From contig NZ_JANQOI010000188.1 of the NCBI RefSeq assembly GCF_028289705.1, positions 1 to 64,000 of the forward strand: a stretch of DNA of 64,000 nucleotides, given 5' to 3'. Below, piece after piece: positions 1 to 8,969 of this stretch. The notes under the pieces were generated by a model. That model was not told where the DNA came from. It saw only the letters and a program-made list of their open reading frames with translations, and did not search any database. Source of the DNA: Pelagibius sp. GTDB lineage: Bacteria > Pseudomonadota > Alphaproteobacteria > Kiloniellales > Kiloniellaceae. How positions within the stretch are numbered: position 1 is the first letter of the stretch; every line of letters begins with the position of its first letter. Position numbers and translations under genes: made by a program.

Positions 1-1
1 G

Positions 2-646
<645 letters not shown>

Positions 647-670
647 GGCGACATTTATCCGTTCACGGGA

Positions 671-698
671 AGGGCCGCTCATCCGGGCGGCCCTTTGT
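671..698 (+). terminator. Rho-independent terminator after rpoD
   Basis: A perfect 8-bp stem, AGGGCCGC (671-678) paired with GCGGCCCT (687-694), has an 8-nt loop and runs into TTTGT. It lies 25 bp after the rpoD stop. Confidence 0.75.
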
Positions 699-738
699 CA
701 TTGATCGATAGCGTCTGTATCCGGGCCATACCCAAGCT

Positions 739-838
739 GTCACCCCGGCGAAGGCCGGGGTCCATGGTGCCACCGGGCTCCGTCCCGGCCATGGATCCCG
801 GATCGCGGTCGCTTGCGCTCGCTTGTCCGGGATGACGG
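739..838. repeat. Intergenic palindromic repeat element
   Basis: Two opposed half-elements are visible: a compact hairpin CCCCGGC-GAA-GGCCGGGG near 743-760, then a GATCCCGG...CCGGGATGAC pair near 794-836 enclosing GCGGTCGCTTGCGCTCGCTT. Repeats of this kind are common between genes in high-GC alphaproteobacteria. No ORF here is credible. The rest of the 647-1006 gap presumably holds the promoter of the next gene; no clear boxes are seen. Confidence 0.5.
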
Positions 839-1006
839 GTAGAGGGTCTCGCTCGTCGTGCGAAGAGACTCTTTTTCGTTGCGCGCGGCGGCCTCGCCCA
901 TGGTGACGCGCATCTCGGCCTGAGCGCGCTCGTCCGCCGAATCCGTTGATTTGTCCCGCTGTCTCGCCAAGTTTAAGGTCAAGCTTACGAAACGGGGCGA
1001 CCTCCC

Positions 1007-2200
1007 ATGAGCATCCGGGTGCCATCGCTGGATCAATTGGACCGCGACCTGCTGGCGAAGGCGTTGGCCATCCAGACCTGGCTGATCGGCGAGGCCCGCT
1101 TCCTCACCGATCCCGACGATGTCGTCGAGGGCTTCGTCCAGCGCGTGACCGACGCGGGCGTGCCCTTGGACCGCTTCACCAGCGTCATCCCCACTCTCTA
1201 TGCCGCGCGCCGCGGCCTCGGCCGTCACTGGATCCGCGGCGAGGGGATCAAGCTGCTGGAATTCGGCTGGGGCAACGAAGCGGTCTACCAGTCAAGTCCC
1301 TTTGCCGTGGCACACCGCACCCGCGACTGGGTGACCTTTCGCCTCGACGAGGTCGATGACGAGGCTTTCGGCATCGTCGAGGAACTGCGCGCCGGCGGAT
1401 ACAGCCATTACATCTGTGCGCCGGTGTTCTTTCGCGACGGCGGCGAAGGCGGCCTTACTTTCGCGACGCGCCGCCCCGAGGGTTTCAGCCCTTCGGACCT
1501 CGCGCTGCTGCGGGCTGTTGAGGCCGCGACCGCCGCTACGCTCGATGTCAACCGCGTGTGGATCCTGCTCAACGAGACCCTGCGCATGTACATCGGCGAG
1601 GAGCCGAAGAACCGGGTTCTCTCCGGGCAGGTGCGCCGCGGCGACGTGGTGCCCATGCGCGCGGCCATCGTCTTCGCCGACATGCGGGGCTTCACCGGGC
1701 TCTCCGCGGCCATGACTGCCGCGCAGACCGTGGAGTTGCTGAACCGCTACTTCGACTGCGTCGTGCCGCCCGTCGAGGAGGCCGGCGGCGAGGTCCTGAA
1801 GTACATCGGCGACGGCGTGCTGGCGATTTTTGGCGCCGGCGACGACGAAACGGCGGCTTGCGCCAAAGCCCTCGGCGCGGCGCAGGCCATCGTCGAGCGG
1901 GTCGCGGCGCATCGCGCCGAAGCGCCGGCAGAACAGCGCTTCGACATCAAGATCGCGCTGCATTTCGGCGAAGTGGCCTACGGCAACATCGGCTCCGGTG
2001 CGCGCCTCGACTACACCGTGGTGGGCAGCGGCGTGAACCTGGCCAGCCGTCTCGCCGATCTGGCCGGCAACCTGGGTCCCCGCATCCTAGTCTCGGCCGA
2101 CTTCGCCAAGCTGCTGCCCGGTCATGCCTTCCACGACCGCGGCGAACACGAACTCCGCGGGGTGGCCGAACCGCAGACGGTCTTCGAGCCGAGCCCCTAG
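1007..2200 (+). CDS. Class III adenylate/guanylate cyclase with N-terminal sensory domain
   Basis: This 397-residue protein makes a cyclic nucleotide from a nucleoside triphosphate. The C-terminal half is a class III catalytic domain: metal-binding D225 (FADMRGF) and D269 (KYIGDG), substrate-selecting K265 and T337 (LDYTVVG), and transition-state N344/R348 (GVNLASR). K265 and T337 favour ATP, hence cAMP. Residues 1-200 look like a soluble GAF-like input domain, and there are no membrane segments. The start follows GGGCGACCTCCC, which gives a weak RBS. It stands alone between rpoD and an opposed lipoprotein gene. The signal it senses is unknown. Confidence 0.88.
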   Translation: MSIRVPSLDQLDRDLLAKALAIQTWLIGEARFLTDPDDVVEGFVQRVTDAGVPLDRFTSVIPTLYAARRGLGRHWIRGEGIKLLEFGWGNEAVYQSSPFAVAHRTRDWVTFRLDEVDDEAFGIVEELRAGGYSHYICAPVFFRDGGEGGLTFATRRPEGFSPSDLALLRAVEAATAATLDVNRVWILLNETLRMYIGEEPKNRVLSGQVRRGDVVPMRAAIVFADMRGFTGLSAAMTAAQTVELLNRYFDCVVPPVEEAGGEVLKYIGDGVLAIFGAGDDETAACAKALGAAQAIVERVAAHRAEAPAEQRFDIKIALHFGEVAYGNIGSGARLDYTVVGSGVNLASRLADLAGNLGPRILVSADFAKLLPGHAFHDRGEHELRGVAEPQTVFEPSP

Positions 2201-2252
2201 AGTGTTTGGTGTTTTGACGGCTGGAACCGATTCGACGTCAGTCGAAGACGCT

Positions 2253-2711
2253 TTAAGATCCCACCGCGGCGAGCACGTCGATGCGCACGCGAGCGAGACC
2301 GGCGTCGATGAACATCAGTTCCTGGGCCGCGGCCCGGGAAAGATCGAGCACCCGTCCCTCGATGAAAGGCCCCCGGTCGTTGACGGTCACCACGATGGAG
2401 CGCCGGTTGGTCAGGTTGGTGACCCGCAAGCGGGTGCCGAAGGGCAGGCTGCGGTGGGCGGCGGTCAGCGCCGTCATGTCGTAACGCACGCCGCTGGCGG
2501 TCAGGCGGCCGTGAAAGGGCCTGCCGTACCAGGAGGCGATGCCGGTGAAGCTGCGCACCACTTGGCCCGAGGGTAGTGCGGCACCCGGCGCCGGCAGGGA
2601 CGCATGGACCGTCGGGCCGCTGCAGCCGGCGGCATACCCGAGCGCCAGAAGGCACAGCCCGAGGGCGAGGCCCCGGCAGAGCCGGCCGGTCGTCGATTGC
2701 CACGCGTTCAC
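2253..2711 (-). CDS. rlpA: RlpA-like septal ring lytic transglycosylase family lipoprotein
   Basis: A 152-residue envelope protein with a signal peptide and lipobox (LGYAAGC, Cys30). It is mostly a double-psi beta-barrel domain with the RlpA hallmarks GIASWYGRPFHG, TALTAAHRSLPFGT and VNDRGPF. RlpA proteins bind, and in some species cleave, glycan strands lacking stem peptides. The C-terminal SPOR domain of long RlpA proteins is absent, so septal targeting by denuded glycan is unlikely to work in the usual way. It is convergent with the cyclase gene. The 52-bp gap (2201-2252) has no clear terminator. Confidence 0.85.
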   Translation of the reverse strand: MNAWQSTTGRLCRGLALGLCLLALGYAAGCSGPTVHASLPAPGAALPSGQVVRSFTGIASWYGRPFHGRLTASGVRYDMTALTAAHRSLPFGTRLRVTNLTNRRSIVVTVNDRGPFIEGRVLDLSRAAAQELMFIDAGLARVRIDVLAAVGS

Positions 2712-2772
2712 GCCGCCGGGCGCCGCAGGTCAGTCGTCAGATCCAAAGGGTGAGCGGGGCGGCGTCGGGCCG

Positions 2773-3012
2773 CTAGTCCCAGAGCGGCTTGCCGAGATCG
2801 ATGTCGTCTTCGTCGGTCAGCACGCCGGTCAGGCCGCCGGCGGCCGCGCCGATCAGCGCCCCTTCGACGACGGTGAGGCCGGTCACTGCGCCGACCACGG
2901 CACCGGCGCCGGCGCCGATGCCGGCACCGCTCAGACCGCGGTCGCCGGTGGAGGATCCACAGGCTGACAGGGCAAGGCTAGTCGCAAGCATGACAACTGA
3001 TAAACGAATCAT
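2773..3012 (-). CDS. Small glycine-zipper lipoprotein
   Basis: A 79-residue protein with a signal peptide and lipobox (ALSAC, Cys18). A run of GxxxG repeats (GAGIGAGAGAVVGAVTG, then GALIGAAAGGLTG) forms a glycine zipper like those of small outer-membrane lipoproteins such as the SlyB/OsmB type. The start is supported by GAGGAG upstream. The acidic tail DEDDIDLGKPLWD is distinctive. The function is probably structural in the envelope; no enzymatic motif is visible. Confidence 0.75.
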   Translation of the reverse strand: MIRLSVVMLATSLALSACGSSTGDRGLSGAGIGAGAGAVVGAVTGLTVVEGALIGAAAGGLTGVLTDEDDIDLGKPLWD

Positions 3013-3401
3013 CTAACTCTCCTCAATCAGCAATCTCAGAGTGCCCCGTGATGTCGCTGTAGTGAGCCCCGTGGAGGGCATATAGGGGTCCGAATCCGAG
3101 CCTTGCTATGTCAATTCTGTGCCCTTAGAACCCTTTTGGGGGACAGCGTAATCCCGCTTTGCGTAAAATTCGTCGTCCGCACGGAGAACTGCCCGGCGTC
3201 TCGGGTTTTCACTCTCGCGGGCGCCGCAAGCGTTCGCTTCCACCGGAATTCCTGTCGGAAGGGCTTGAGCAAAAAACAATAAGAGCCGTATTGGCGGCTC
3301 AGGCAATGAAGGAGGAAGTGTCCGTGCGCCCCCCCGCCGAGGTCTCCTGCCTGCTGTGCTGCCGCTTGTGGCAGCGCCCCGGCCGCTGAGCGGCCCGCGC
3401 G
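3013..3401. other. Gene-free divergent intergenic region
   Basis: 389 bp between the small lipoprotein gene (leftward) and the CHAP lipoprotein gene (rightward). It must hold both promoters, but no strong -35/-10 pair or palindrome stands out. Short ORFs here have no family resemblance. Confidence 0.4.
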
Positions 3402-4124
3402 ATGCTTGTCCGTTGCCTTCTGCTTTGCCTGCTGGCCGCGCTGGCGGCCTGTAGCGCGCCGCAATCTGCCGTCGACCCGGCAACGCCCAAGGGCTCGTCT
3501 GTGAGCCAGCCGGGTCTGAACCAGACGGTGAACGCCGTCAGAGGAACCGTCGACCCGGTCGAGCGCAGTTGGGAGCGCGGGCTTGCCATGCGGGACGCAG
3601 CGGGCGGTCCCGGTGCCCTCGGCCCGCTGCTCGAAGCCGAACCGGCCAGCCTCGCCAGCCTGCCACGACTGCCGCTGCCGAGCCGTCCGCGCCCGGCGAT
3701 CCTCTCCGCCGGCCGGCATCTGGAATGCGTGCCCTACACCCGCCGCCTCTCCGGGTTTTCCATCCGCGGCGACGCCTGGACCTGGTGGGCCAAGGCGACG
3801 GGGCGCTATGAGCGCGGCCAGACGCCCCAGGCCGGCGCGGTGATGGTGCTGAGCAAGACCCGGCGCCTGCGCTACGGCCATCTGGCCTATGTGGTGGACG
3901 TTCTGAACGAGCGGGAAGTCCTGGTGCATCAGGCCAACTGGCTGAACCGCGGGCGCATCCACCGCTATACCCCGGTGCGCGATATCTCCAAGAACAACGA
4001 CTGGTCCGTGGTCCAGGTCTGGTACACCCCGGGCCGGCGCTACGGCAGCGGCCGCTATCCGATCTACGGCTTCATCTACCCGAAGAGTCCCGACGAGGTG
4101 GACCTGCTGCAGGCCGCCAACTGA
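3402..4124 (+). CDS. CHAP-domain lipoprotein, putative peptidoglycan amidase/endopeptidase
   Basis: A 240-residue protein with a lipoprotein signal (LAALAAC, Cys17), a 90-residue low-complexity linker, then a CHAP domain. The presumed catalytic pair is Cys109 (HLECVPYTRRLSG) and His160 (RYGHLAYV). The DAWTWWAKATGRYERGQTPQAG segment between them is typical of the CHAP fold. CHAP enzymes cut peptide stems or cross-links of peptidoglycan, so it probably acts at the inner face of the outer membrane. With the neighbouring RlpA-like protein it forms a cell-wall theme. Confidence 0.85.
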   Translation: MLVRCLLLCLLAALAACSAPQSAVDPATPKGSSVSQPGLNQTVNAVRGTVDPVERSWERGLAMRDAAGGPGALGPLLEAEPASLASLPRLPLPSRPRPAILSAGRHLECVPYTRRLSGFSIRGDAWTWWAKATGRYERGQTPQAGAVMVLSKTRRLRYGHLAYVVDVLNEREVLVHQANWLNRGRIHRYTPVRDISKNNDWSVVQVWYTPGRRYGSGRYPIYGFIYPKSPDEVDLLQAAN

Positions 4125-4238
4125 GGCCGCCCGGCCGTTTCCGCGTGACTACCTGCCGGAACTCCGGGGGCCGGCGTGCGCCCCGGCGGCGCCCGGCAAT
4201 TCGCTTGATCTGTCGGCGCGCGGCGGCACAATGGCGCC

Positions 4239-4314
4239 GGGCCCGTAGTTCAGCGGTTAGAACCCACCGCTCATAACGGTGTTGTCGCAGGTTCGAATCC
4301 TGCCGGGCCCACCA
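4239..4314 (+). tRNA. tRNA with CAU anticodon (Ile2 or elongator Met)
   Basis: A 76-nt cloverleaf. The acceptor GGGCCCG/CGGGCCC is followed by A and an encoded CCA. The anticodon stem CACCG/CGGTG surrounds loop CTCATAA, with anticodon CAT at 4272-4274. The T arm is CGCAGGTTCGAATCCTGC. It lacks initiator features (no mismatched first pair, no three G-C pairs below the loop). The sequence resembles alphaproteobacterial tRNA-Ile2, whose C34 would be modified to lysidine, but elongator Met is not excluded. Confidence 0.93.
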
Positions 4315-4617
4315 CTCCGACCACGATTTCCCGAAACGTCGGCGGCGAAGGCTATCTGCTCTTGCCACAAGAGCGGCAACTCATTCCGGCGGGTGAGCGC
4401 TTCTTCTGTAACGCAGGCCGGCTGCCCACCACTGCGGATCTCTTGCACGAGCCGGCGCGATCGGACAGCCGAACGCAGCAGCCGTGTGACCTTCGTCCTA
4501 TCGATGCTTTCTCTTGGCAATCACGCGATCAGACGTCGGTAGCCCGCGGCGCCTTGAGCGAGCGCTGTCTGAGAAGCGCATCAATGTCAGTGCTTTGCGC
4601 GCGTTTGGCTGAGGTTC

Positions 4618-4646
4618 TTGAGTTCGAACGCAAATCGTGGTATCCA
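4618..4646 (+). promoter_or_regulatory. Predicted sigma-70 promoter of the first ABC/SnoaL operon
   Basis: TTGAGT at 4618-4623, a 17-bp spacer, then TATCCA at 4641-4646. The predicted transcription start falls inside the palindrome that follows, a normal arrangement for LacI-type repression. Confidence 0.5.
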
Positions 4647-4651
4647 TTTTC

Positions 4652-4665
4652 TGCATACGTATGCA
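4652..4665. promoter_or_regulatory. LacI-family-type operator, site 1
   Basis: Perfect 14-bp palindrome TGCATACGTATGCA with the central CG step typical of LacI-family operators. Near-identical sites lie before the second ABC operon at 12022-12035 and 12045-12058. The likely regulator is the LacI-family protein at 19478-20533. Confidence 0.65.
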
Positions 4666-4734
4666 AAAAGAGGCATTGACCGGCGATGGTGATCGTTGAA
4701 ACGGCCTTTCGCGGCGATGCACGGGGAGGAAACC

Positions 4735-6072
4735 ATGACACTGTCTAGACGAGATCTCGTCGCAGCGGTTGCCGGGGCGGCCCTTGCGGGCTGCCTGGCC
4801 GGCGCCGCAGTGGCGGAGGAACTGCCCTACAATCTCAAGGCCGGAAAGCCCTACGCCGGTACTGAGATCAACATCCTTTCGGTGGTCACGCCGCAGTTCG
4901 ACGGGCTGATGCTCCGCGACCAGGAGTTCACCGAACTCACCGGCATCGAGACCAACTGGACCTTCATTCCCTTCACCGCGCTACAGGAGAAGGTTGCTTC
5001 CGTCGGTGTCGCCGCGGACGGCAGCTTCGACGTGGTGAACTATCTCGATTCCTGGGGGCCGCCCAACGCCCACTGGCTGCAGCCCATCGACGACTGGCTG
5101 CAGCGCGACGGGATCTCCATGGAGCGCTACCCCGCCGCCTTCGCCAAGTCGGCCTCCTTCGACGGCAAGGTGCTGGGCTTTCCGCTGCGCGCCCATGCCA
5201 TGCTGGTGTTCTACCGCAAGGACGTCTTCGACGACCTCGGGCTGGCGGCGCCGCAAAGCTGGGACGATGTGATCGCCGCGGGCGAGAAGATCCGCGCCTC
5301 GGGCAAGGATATCGAGCCGCTGGCGCTGTACTACCACAACGACGGCAACCGCCAGAATCTCTTCATCTGGCTGAACTTCCTCTGGTCGGCCGGCGCCACC
5401 GTCTTCGACGAGAACATGAAGCCGGCCTGGGCCAGCGACGCCGGCATCAAGGCGACCGAAGACTACATCGCTCTGCACACCAAGCGGAATGTGACCAACC
5501 CGGCCTCCCTCTCCTTCGTGGAGCAGGATGCCCGCCAGTCCTTCATGCAGGGCAAGTCGGCGATGATCCCGGTCTGGTGGTGGGCCTATTCGTCGATGAT
5601 CAATCCCAAGTCCTCGGTGCTCGGCAAGGAACAGGTCGCCTTCACCGGGCTGCCCAGCTACCAGGGCCGTTCGGTCAGCTATGCCATCTCCATGCCGTTT
5701 TCGATCTCCAAGTATTCGAAGAACCAGGAAGCCGCCTGGGAGTTCCTGAAGTGGCTGTCCAACCCGGAGATGGACAAGGCCAACGCGACGGTGCGCGAAG
5801 TCGGCGGCAAGACCATCATCAACAACGTGGTCACCCATATCGCCAACCTGCAGGACCCCGAGGTCAACGCGGCCAACGACAACATCCAGAAGGCGGCCTG
5901 GGAGTCGCTGAAGGAGTCCGACATCATGCCGCAGATCCCGGAGTGGCCGGAGATCGGCGACCTGCTGTCGGCCGCCATCGCCAAGGCCGCGGCCGGGGGT
6001 GACGTCAGGGAGTTGATGACGGGTGCCGCCGAGCGGACGGAGAAGATCCTGAAGCGCGCCGGCTACTACTGA
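4735..6072 (+). CDS. Sugar-type ABC transporter substrate-binding protein
   Basis: A 445-residue periplasmic binding protein of the extracellular solute-binding family 1. I chose the ATG at 4735 over the upstream ATG at 4696 because GGGGAGGA precedes it and the protein then opens with an RR-containing export signal (MTLSRRDLVAAVAGAALAG). The body shows family features: a GTEINILSV first strand and the SMPFSISKYSKNQEAAWEFLKWL segment near the C terminus. It leads an operon with two permeases, an ATPase and three SnoaL-like genes. The ligand is unknown. Confidence 0.9.
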   Translation: MTLSRRDLVAAVAGAALAGCLAGAAVAEELPYNLKAGKPYAGTEINILSVVTPQFDGLMLRDQEFTELTGIETNWTFIPFTALQEKVASVGVAADGSFDVVNYLDSWGPPNAHWLQPIDDWLQRDGISMERYPAAFAKSASFDGKVLGFPLRAHAMLVFYRKDVFDDLGLAAPQSWDDVIAAGEKIRASGKDIEPLALYYHNDGNRQNLFIWLNFLWSAGATVFDENMKPAWASDAGIKATEDYIALHTKRNVTNPASLSFVEQDARQSFMQGKSAMIPVWWWAYSSMINPKSSVLGKEQVAFTGLPSYQGRSVSYAISMPFSISKYSKNQEAAWEFLKWLSNPEMDKANATVREVGGKTIINNVVTHIANLQDPEVNAANDNIQKAAWESLKESDIMPQIPEWPEIGDLLSAAIAKAAAGGDVRELMTGAAERTEKILKRAGYY

Positions 6073-6117
6073 CCGCAGCGACCCGCCGGGGACCGCTTTT
6101 CGAAACTTGAGCTGCCG

Positions 6118-6139
6118 GGCCCGCTCCTGGGAGCGGGCC
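6118..6139 (+). promoter_or_regulatory. Stem-loop between binding-protein and permease genes
   Basis: A 9-bp stem GGCCCGCTC (6118-6126) / GAGCGGGCC (6131-6139) with loop CTGG. It lies just after the binding-protein stop. Such hairpins usually stabilise the upstream message or partly stop transcription, so that binding protein exceeds permease. It also argues that the permease starts downstream of it. Confidence 0.55.
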
Positions 6140-6160
6140 GCAGGCGAGGGACGGGATTTC

Positions 6161-7033
6161 GTGCGCGACCGCCACCTCAAATACCTGCTGGTCCTGCCGG
6201 CCGTTGTCGTGGTCTTTGCGACGGCGATCTGGCCGCTGATCCAGTCCCTGATCCTGAGCTTCCGGACCTGGAAACTCTCCAAATCTCACGTGCCCGGGCC
6301 CTTTATCGGTTGGGAGAACTATAGCTGGGCGCTGCTGGAGGAGCCGGATTTCTGGAACGCAACGGTGGTGACCACTGTCTACACGGTGCTGACCGTGGGC
6401 TGCACCACCCTGATTGCCCTCGGCATCGCATTGCTGCTGGCACCGGGCGGCCGGCTGCGGCTCACGGTGCGTACGCTCTTGATCCTGCCCTTCGCCATGA
6501 GCCCGGCCCTCGTAGGCGTGTCCTTCCGCTTCATGTTCAATCCGGAGTTCGGGCTCTTCGATGCCTTCTTCGGCCTACTGATCCCGCCGCTGGCGGAGGT
6601 CTCCTGGCTCGCCGATCCGACCCTTGCCTTTGCGGTCTGCGTGATGGCGGACATCTGGGGCTGGATCCCCTTCATCACCCTGGTGCTCATCGGCGGCATC
6701 GCGGCCCTGCCCAAAGAGACGGTGGAGGCCGCCTATGTCGACGGGGCTTCCGGCTTCGAAGCCTTCCGCGACGTCATGCTGCCGCAGCTTGCTCCGGTGC
6801 TGGCGATCGTCATCATTCTGAAGTCGATCTTCTCCATCAAGACCTTCGACCAGATCTACATGCTGACCAACGGCGGCCCGGGCACCGCGACCCAGACCCT
6901 GGCCCACTACGCCTACTTCAACGGCTTCAAGTACTACGACATGGGCTTCGCCGCCTCGGTCGCCTGGATCATGGTCCTCCCGATGATCGTGCTGACCTAC
7001 TTCTACACCCGCTACGTCTTCCGCAGGGGCTGA
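6161..7033 (+). CDS. ABC transporter permease (MalF/UgpA type)
   Basis: A 290-residue membrane permease with about six segments and the EAA loop (VEAAYVDGASGFEAFRDVM), where the ATPase docks. A longer frame begins with TTG at 6107, but that region is a hairpin. The GTG at 6161, preceded by GCGAGGGACGGG, starts directly before RDRHLKYLLVLPAVVVV, the expected first helix. It is paired with the permease at 7037. Confidence 0.9.
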   Translation: MRDRHLKYLLVLPAVVVVFATAIWPLIQSLILSFRTWKLSKSHVPGPFIGWENYSWALLEEPDFWNATVVTTVYTVLTVGCTTLIALGIALLLAPGGRLRLTVRTLLILPFAMSPALVGVSFRFMFNPEFGLFDAFFGLLIPPLAEVSWLADPTLAFAVCVMADIWGWIPFITLVLIGGIAALPKETVEAAYVDGASGFEAFRDVMLPQLAPVLAIVIILKSIFSIKTFDQIYMLTNGGPGTATQTLAHYAYFNGFKYYDMGFAASVAWIMVLPMIVLTYFYTRYVFRRG

Positions 7034-7036
7034 GGA

Positions 7037-7870
7037 ATGGCGCTCACCAACAAGCAGAGAAAGCGCCTCTATGGCGCCTTGCACGTGGCGCTGATCCTCA
7101 TCACCGCGGCGGTGATGATGGTGCCGATCCTCTGGATCTCCATGGCGGCCTTCAAGACTCACGTCGATGTTTATCAGTTGAAGGTGGTCTTCACGCCGAC
7201 CCTGGAAAACTTCGAGACGGTGTTCCAGTCGCCCTACGACCTGCACCACAAACTCTTCAACAGCACGATCGTGGCCTTCGTCACCGTCCTGATCGCCATT
7301 CCGCTGGCGACCATGGCGGCCTACAGCTTCTCGCGCTTCCGTCTGTTCGGGGAGCGCATCATGTTCGTGATGATCCTCGCCACCCAGTTCGTGCCGGCGG
7401 TGGTGATCGTGCTGCCGTTCTTCATCATGTTCCGCCAGCTCGGCATCCTCGACACGCGCATCGGCCTCATCATCGTGAACCTCTCCATTGTGATGCCCTT
7501 CGCGGTCTGGATGATCAAAGGCTTCATCGACGGCATTCCCATCGACACCGAGGAATCGGCGCTCGTCGACGGCTCCACGCGGTTTCAGGTGATCCGCAAC
7601 ATCGTGCTGCCCATGGCGGCGCCCGGAATCGTCACCGCGGCCATTTTCTGTTTCATCATCGCCTGGAACGACTTCCTCTTTGCGCTGATCCTGACCACCA
7701 ACAAGGCGGTGACCCTGCCGGTGGGCCTGGCGCTCTTCAAGGCGGAGGAGGGCGACCTCTGGAACCTTCTGGCGGCGGCGGGCATCATCATCATGGTGCC
7801 GATGTTCGTTCTGGCGCTGCTCATTCAGAAACACTTCGTGCAGGGTATGACCATGGGGGCGGTGCGCTGA
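7037..7870 (+). CDS. ABC transporter permease (MalG/UgpE type)
   Basis: A 277-residue inner-membrane permease with about six helices. The EAA motif is EESALVDGSTRFQVIRNIVLP, and the C-terminal segment LIQKHFVQGMTMGAVR is typical of MalG-type subunits. It starts 3 bp after the previous stop, and its stop overlaps the ATG of the ATPase gene, so translation is probably coupled. Confidence 0.92.
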   Translation: MALTNKQRKRLYGALHVALILITAAVMMVPILWISMAAFKTHVDVYQLKVVFTPTLENFETVFQSPYDLHHKLFNSTIVAFVTVLIAIPLATMAAYSFSRFRLFGERIMFVMILATQFVPAVVIVLPFFIMFRQLGILDTRIGLIIVNLSIVMPFAVWMIKGFIDGIPIDTEESALVDGSTRFQVIRNIVLPMAAPGIVTAAIFCFIIAWNDFLFALILTTNKAVTLPVGLALFKAEEGDLWNLLAAAGIIIMVPMFVLALLIQKHFVQGMTMGAVR

Positions 7871-8931
7871 TGGCTGGGGTGAGGCTGAAGGACGTCACCA
7901 AGCGCTGGGGCGCGGTGATCGGTGTCCACAATCAATCGCTGGAAGTTCGTGACCGTGAGTTCCTGGTGCTGCTGGGCCCCTCGGGCTGCGGCAAGACGAC
8001 CACGATGCGGATGATCGCCGGTCTGGAGGAGCCCAGTGAAGGCGAGATCTGGATCGGCGACCGCATGGTCAACGACGACCTGCCGAAGGACCGTGACGTG
8101 GCCATGGTGTTCCAAAACTACGGCCTCTACCCGCACATGACGGTGCGCGAGAACATCGCCTATCCGCTGAAGGTGCGCAGGGTGCCGAAGAGCGAGTGGG
8201 AGGAGCGCATCGACCGCGCCGCCGCCCGCGTTCAGCTCGGCGATCTCCTCGAGCGCAAGCCGCGGGAGCTCTCCGGCGGTCAGCGTCAGCGCGTCGCCTT
8301 CGCCCGGGCCACCGTGCGCGAGCCCAAGGTCTTCCTGATGGACGAGCCGCTCTCCAACCTCGATGCCAAGCTGCGGGTCTCGACCCGGGCCGAGCTGAAG
8401 CACCTCCAGCACGAACTGGCCACCACCACGATCTACGTGACCCACGACCAGATCGAGGCGATGACCCTGGCGGACCGGGTGGCGGTGATGAGTGACGGCA
8501 TCATCCAGCAGTTGGCGACACCGGAAGAGATCTACGACAATCCGGCCAACCTCTTCGTCGCCGGCTTCATCGGATCGCCCTCCATGAACCTCATCGCAGG
8601 CGAGACCAACAACGGCTCCTTCCTGGCCGCGGACATCGAGCTGCCGGAGGTCGGCGGCGGGTCCCGGAAGGGGGTCGTGCTCGGCATCCGTCCGGAGGAC
8701 CTGACGGTGGTGGAGGCCGGCAGCGGGCATTTCGATGCGCCGGTCTATGCCACCGAGCTCACCGGGGAAGCCATTCTGGTGACGGTGGTGGTCGGCAGCC
8801 AGCACGTCTGTGCCCGCGGACCGCGGCACATGCGCAAGGATATCGGCGAACTGGTCGGCATCCACGCCGACTTCAGCCATGCCCATCTCTTCGATTCGGC
8901 GACCGAGGAGCGTATTGCGCGCAGTTCCTGA
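7870..8931 (+). CDS. ABC transporter ATP-binding protein (MalK/UgpC type)
   Basis: A 353-residue ATPase powering the importer above. Walker A is GPSGCGKTT (residues 36-44), followed by the Q-loop (VFQNYGLYPHMTV), signature LSGGQRQR, Walker B (VFLMDEPLSNLDAKLR) and H-loop (YVTHDQIEAMTLADR). The C-terminal third is the OB-like TOBE regulatory domain of MalK-type proteins (GIRPEDLTVV). It is clearly paralogous to the ATPase at 12155. Confidence 0.95.
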   Translation: MAGVRLKDVTKRWGAVIGVHNQSLEVRDREFLVLLGPSGCGKTTTMRMIAGLEEPSEGEIWIGDRMVNDDLPKDRDVAMVFQNYGLYPHMTVRENIAYPLKVRRVPKSEWEERIDRAAARVQLGDLLERKPRELSGGQRQRVAFARATVREPKVFLMDEPLSNLDAKLRVSTRAELKHLQHELATTTIYVTHDQIEAMTLADRVAVMSDGIIQQLATPEEIYDNPANLFVAGFIGSPSMNLIAGETNNGSFLAADIELPEVGGGSRKGVVLGIRPEDLTVVEAGSGHFDAPVYATELTGEAILVTVVVGSQHVCARGPRHMRKDIGELVGIHADFSHAHLFDSATEERIARSS

Positions 8932-8969
8932 CGCCGGGCAGCCCCTCGGCAGTCCCAGCTCTCCAATTG

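Larger units (their letters stand above)
4315..4734. other. Intergenic region; promoter and operator only
   Basis: 420 bp between the tRNA and the first ABC operon. No credible gene is present. The last 120 bp hold the promoter and LacI-type palindrome listed separately. Confidence 0.5.

Noticed and set aside
4072..4520. Leftward ORFs over the tRNA encoding WARQDSNLRQ and GPGRIRTCD-like peptides
   Set aside because: These are the well-known spurious antisense translations of tRNA genes; they coincide exactly with the CAU tRNA.
4696..4734. Upstream ATG extension of the first binding protein
   Set aside because: It would add 13 residues before the export signal, and the consensus ribosome-binding site sits before ATG 4735.
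6575..7834. 419-codon leftward His/Asp/Glu-rich frame
   Set aside because: Antisense to the two permease genes; the composition is the mirror of hydrophobic membrane codons, not a protein family.
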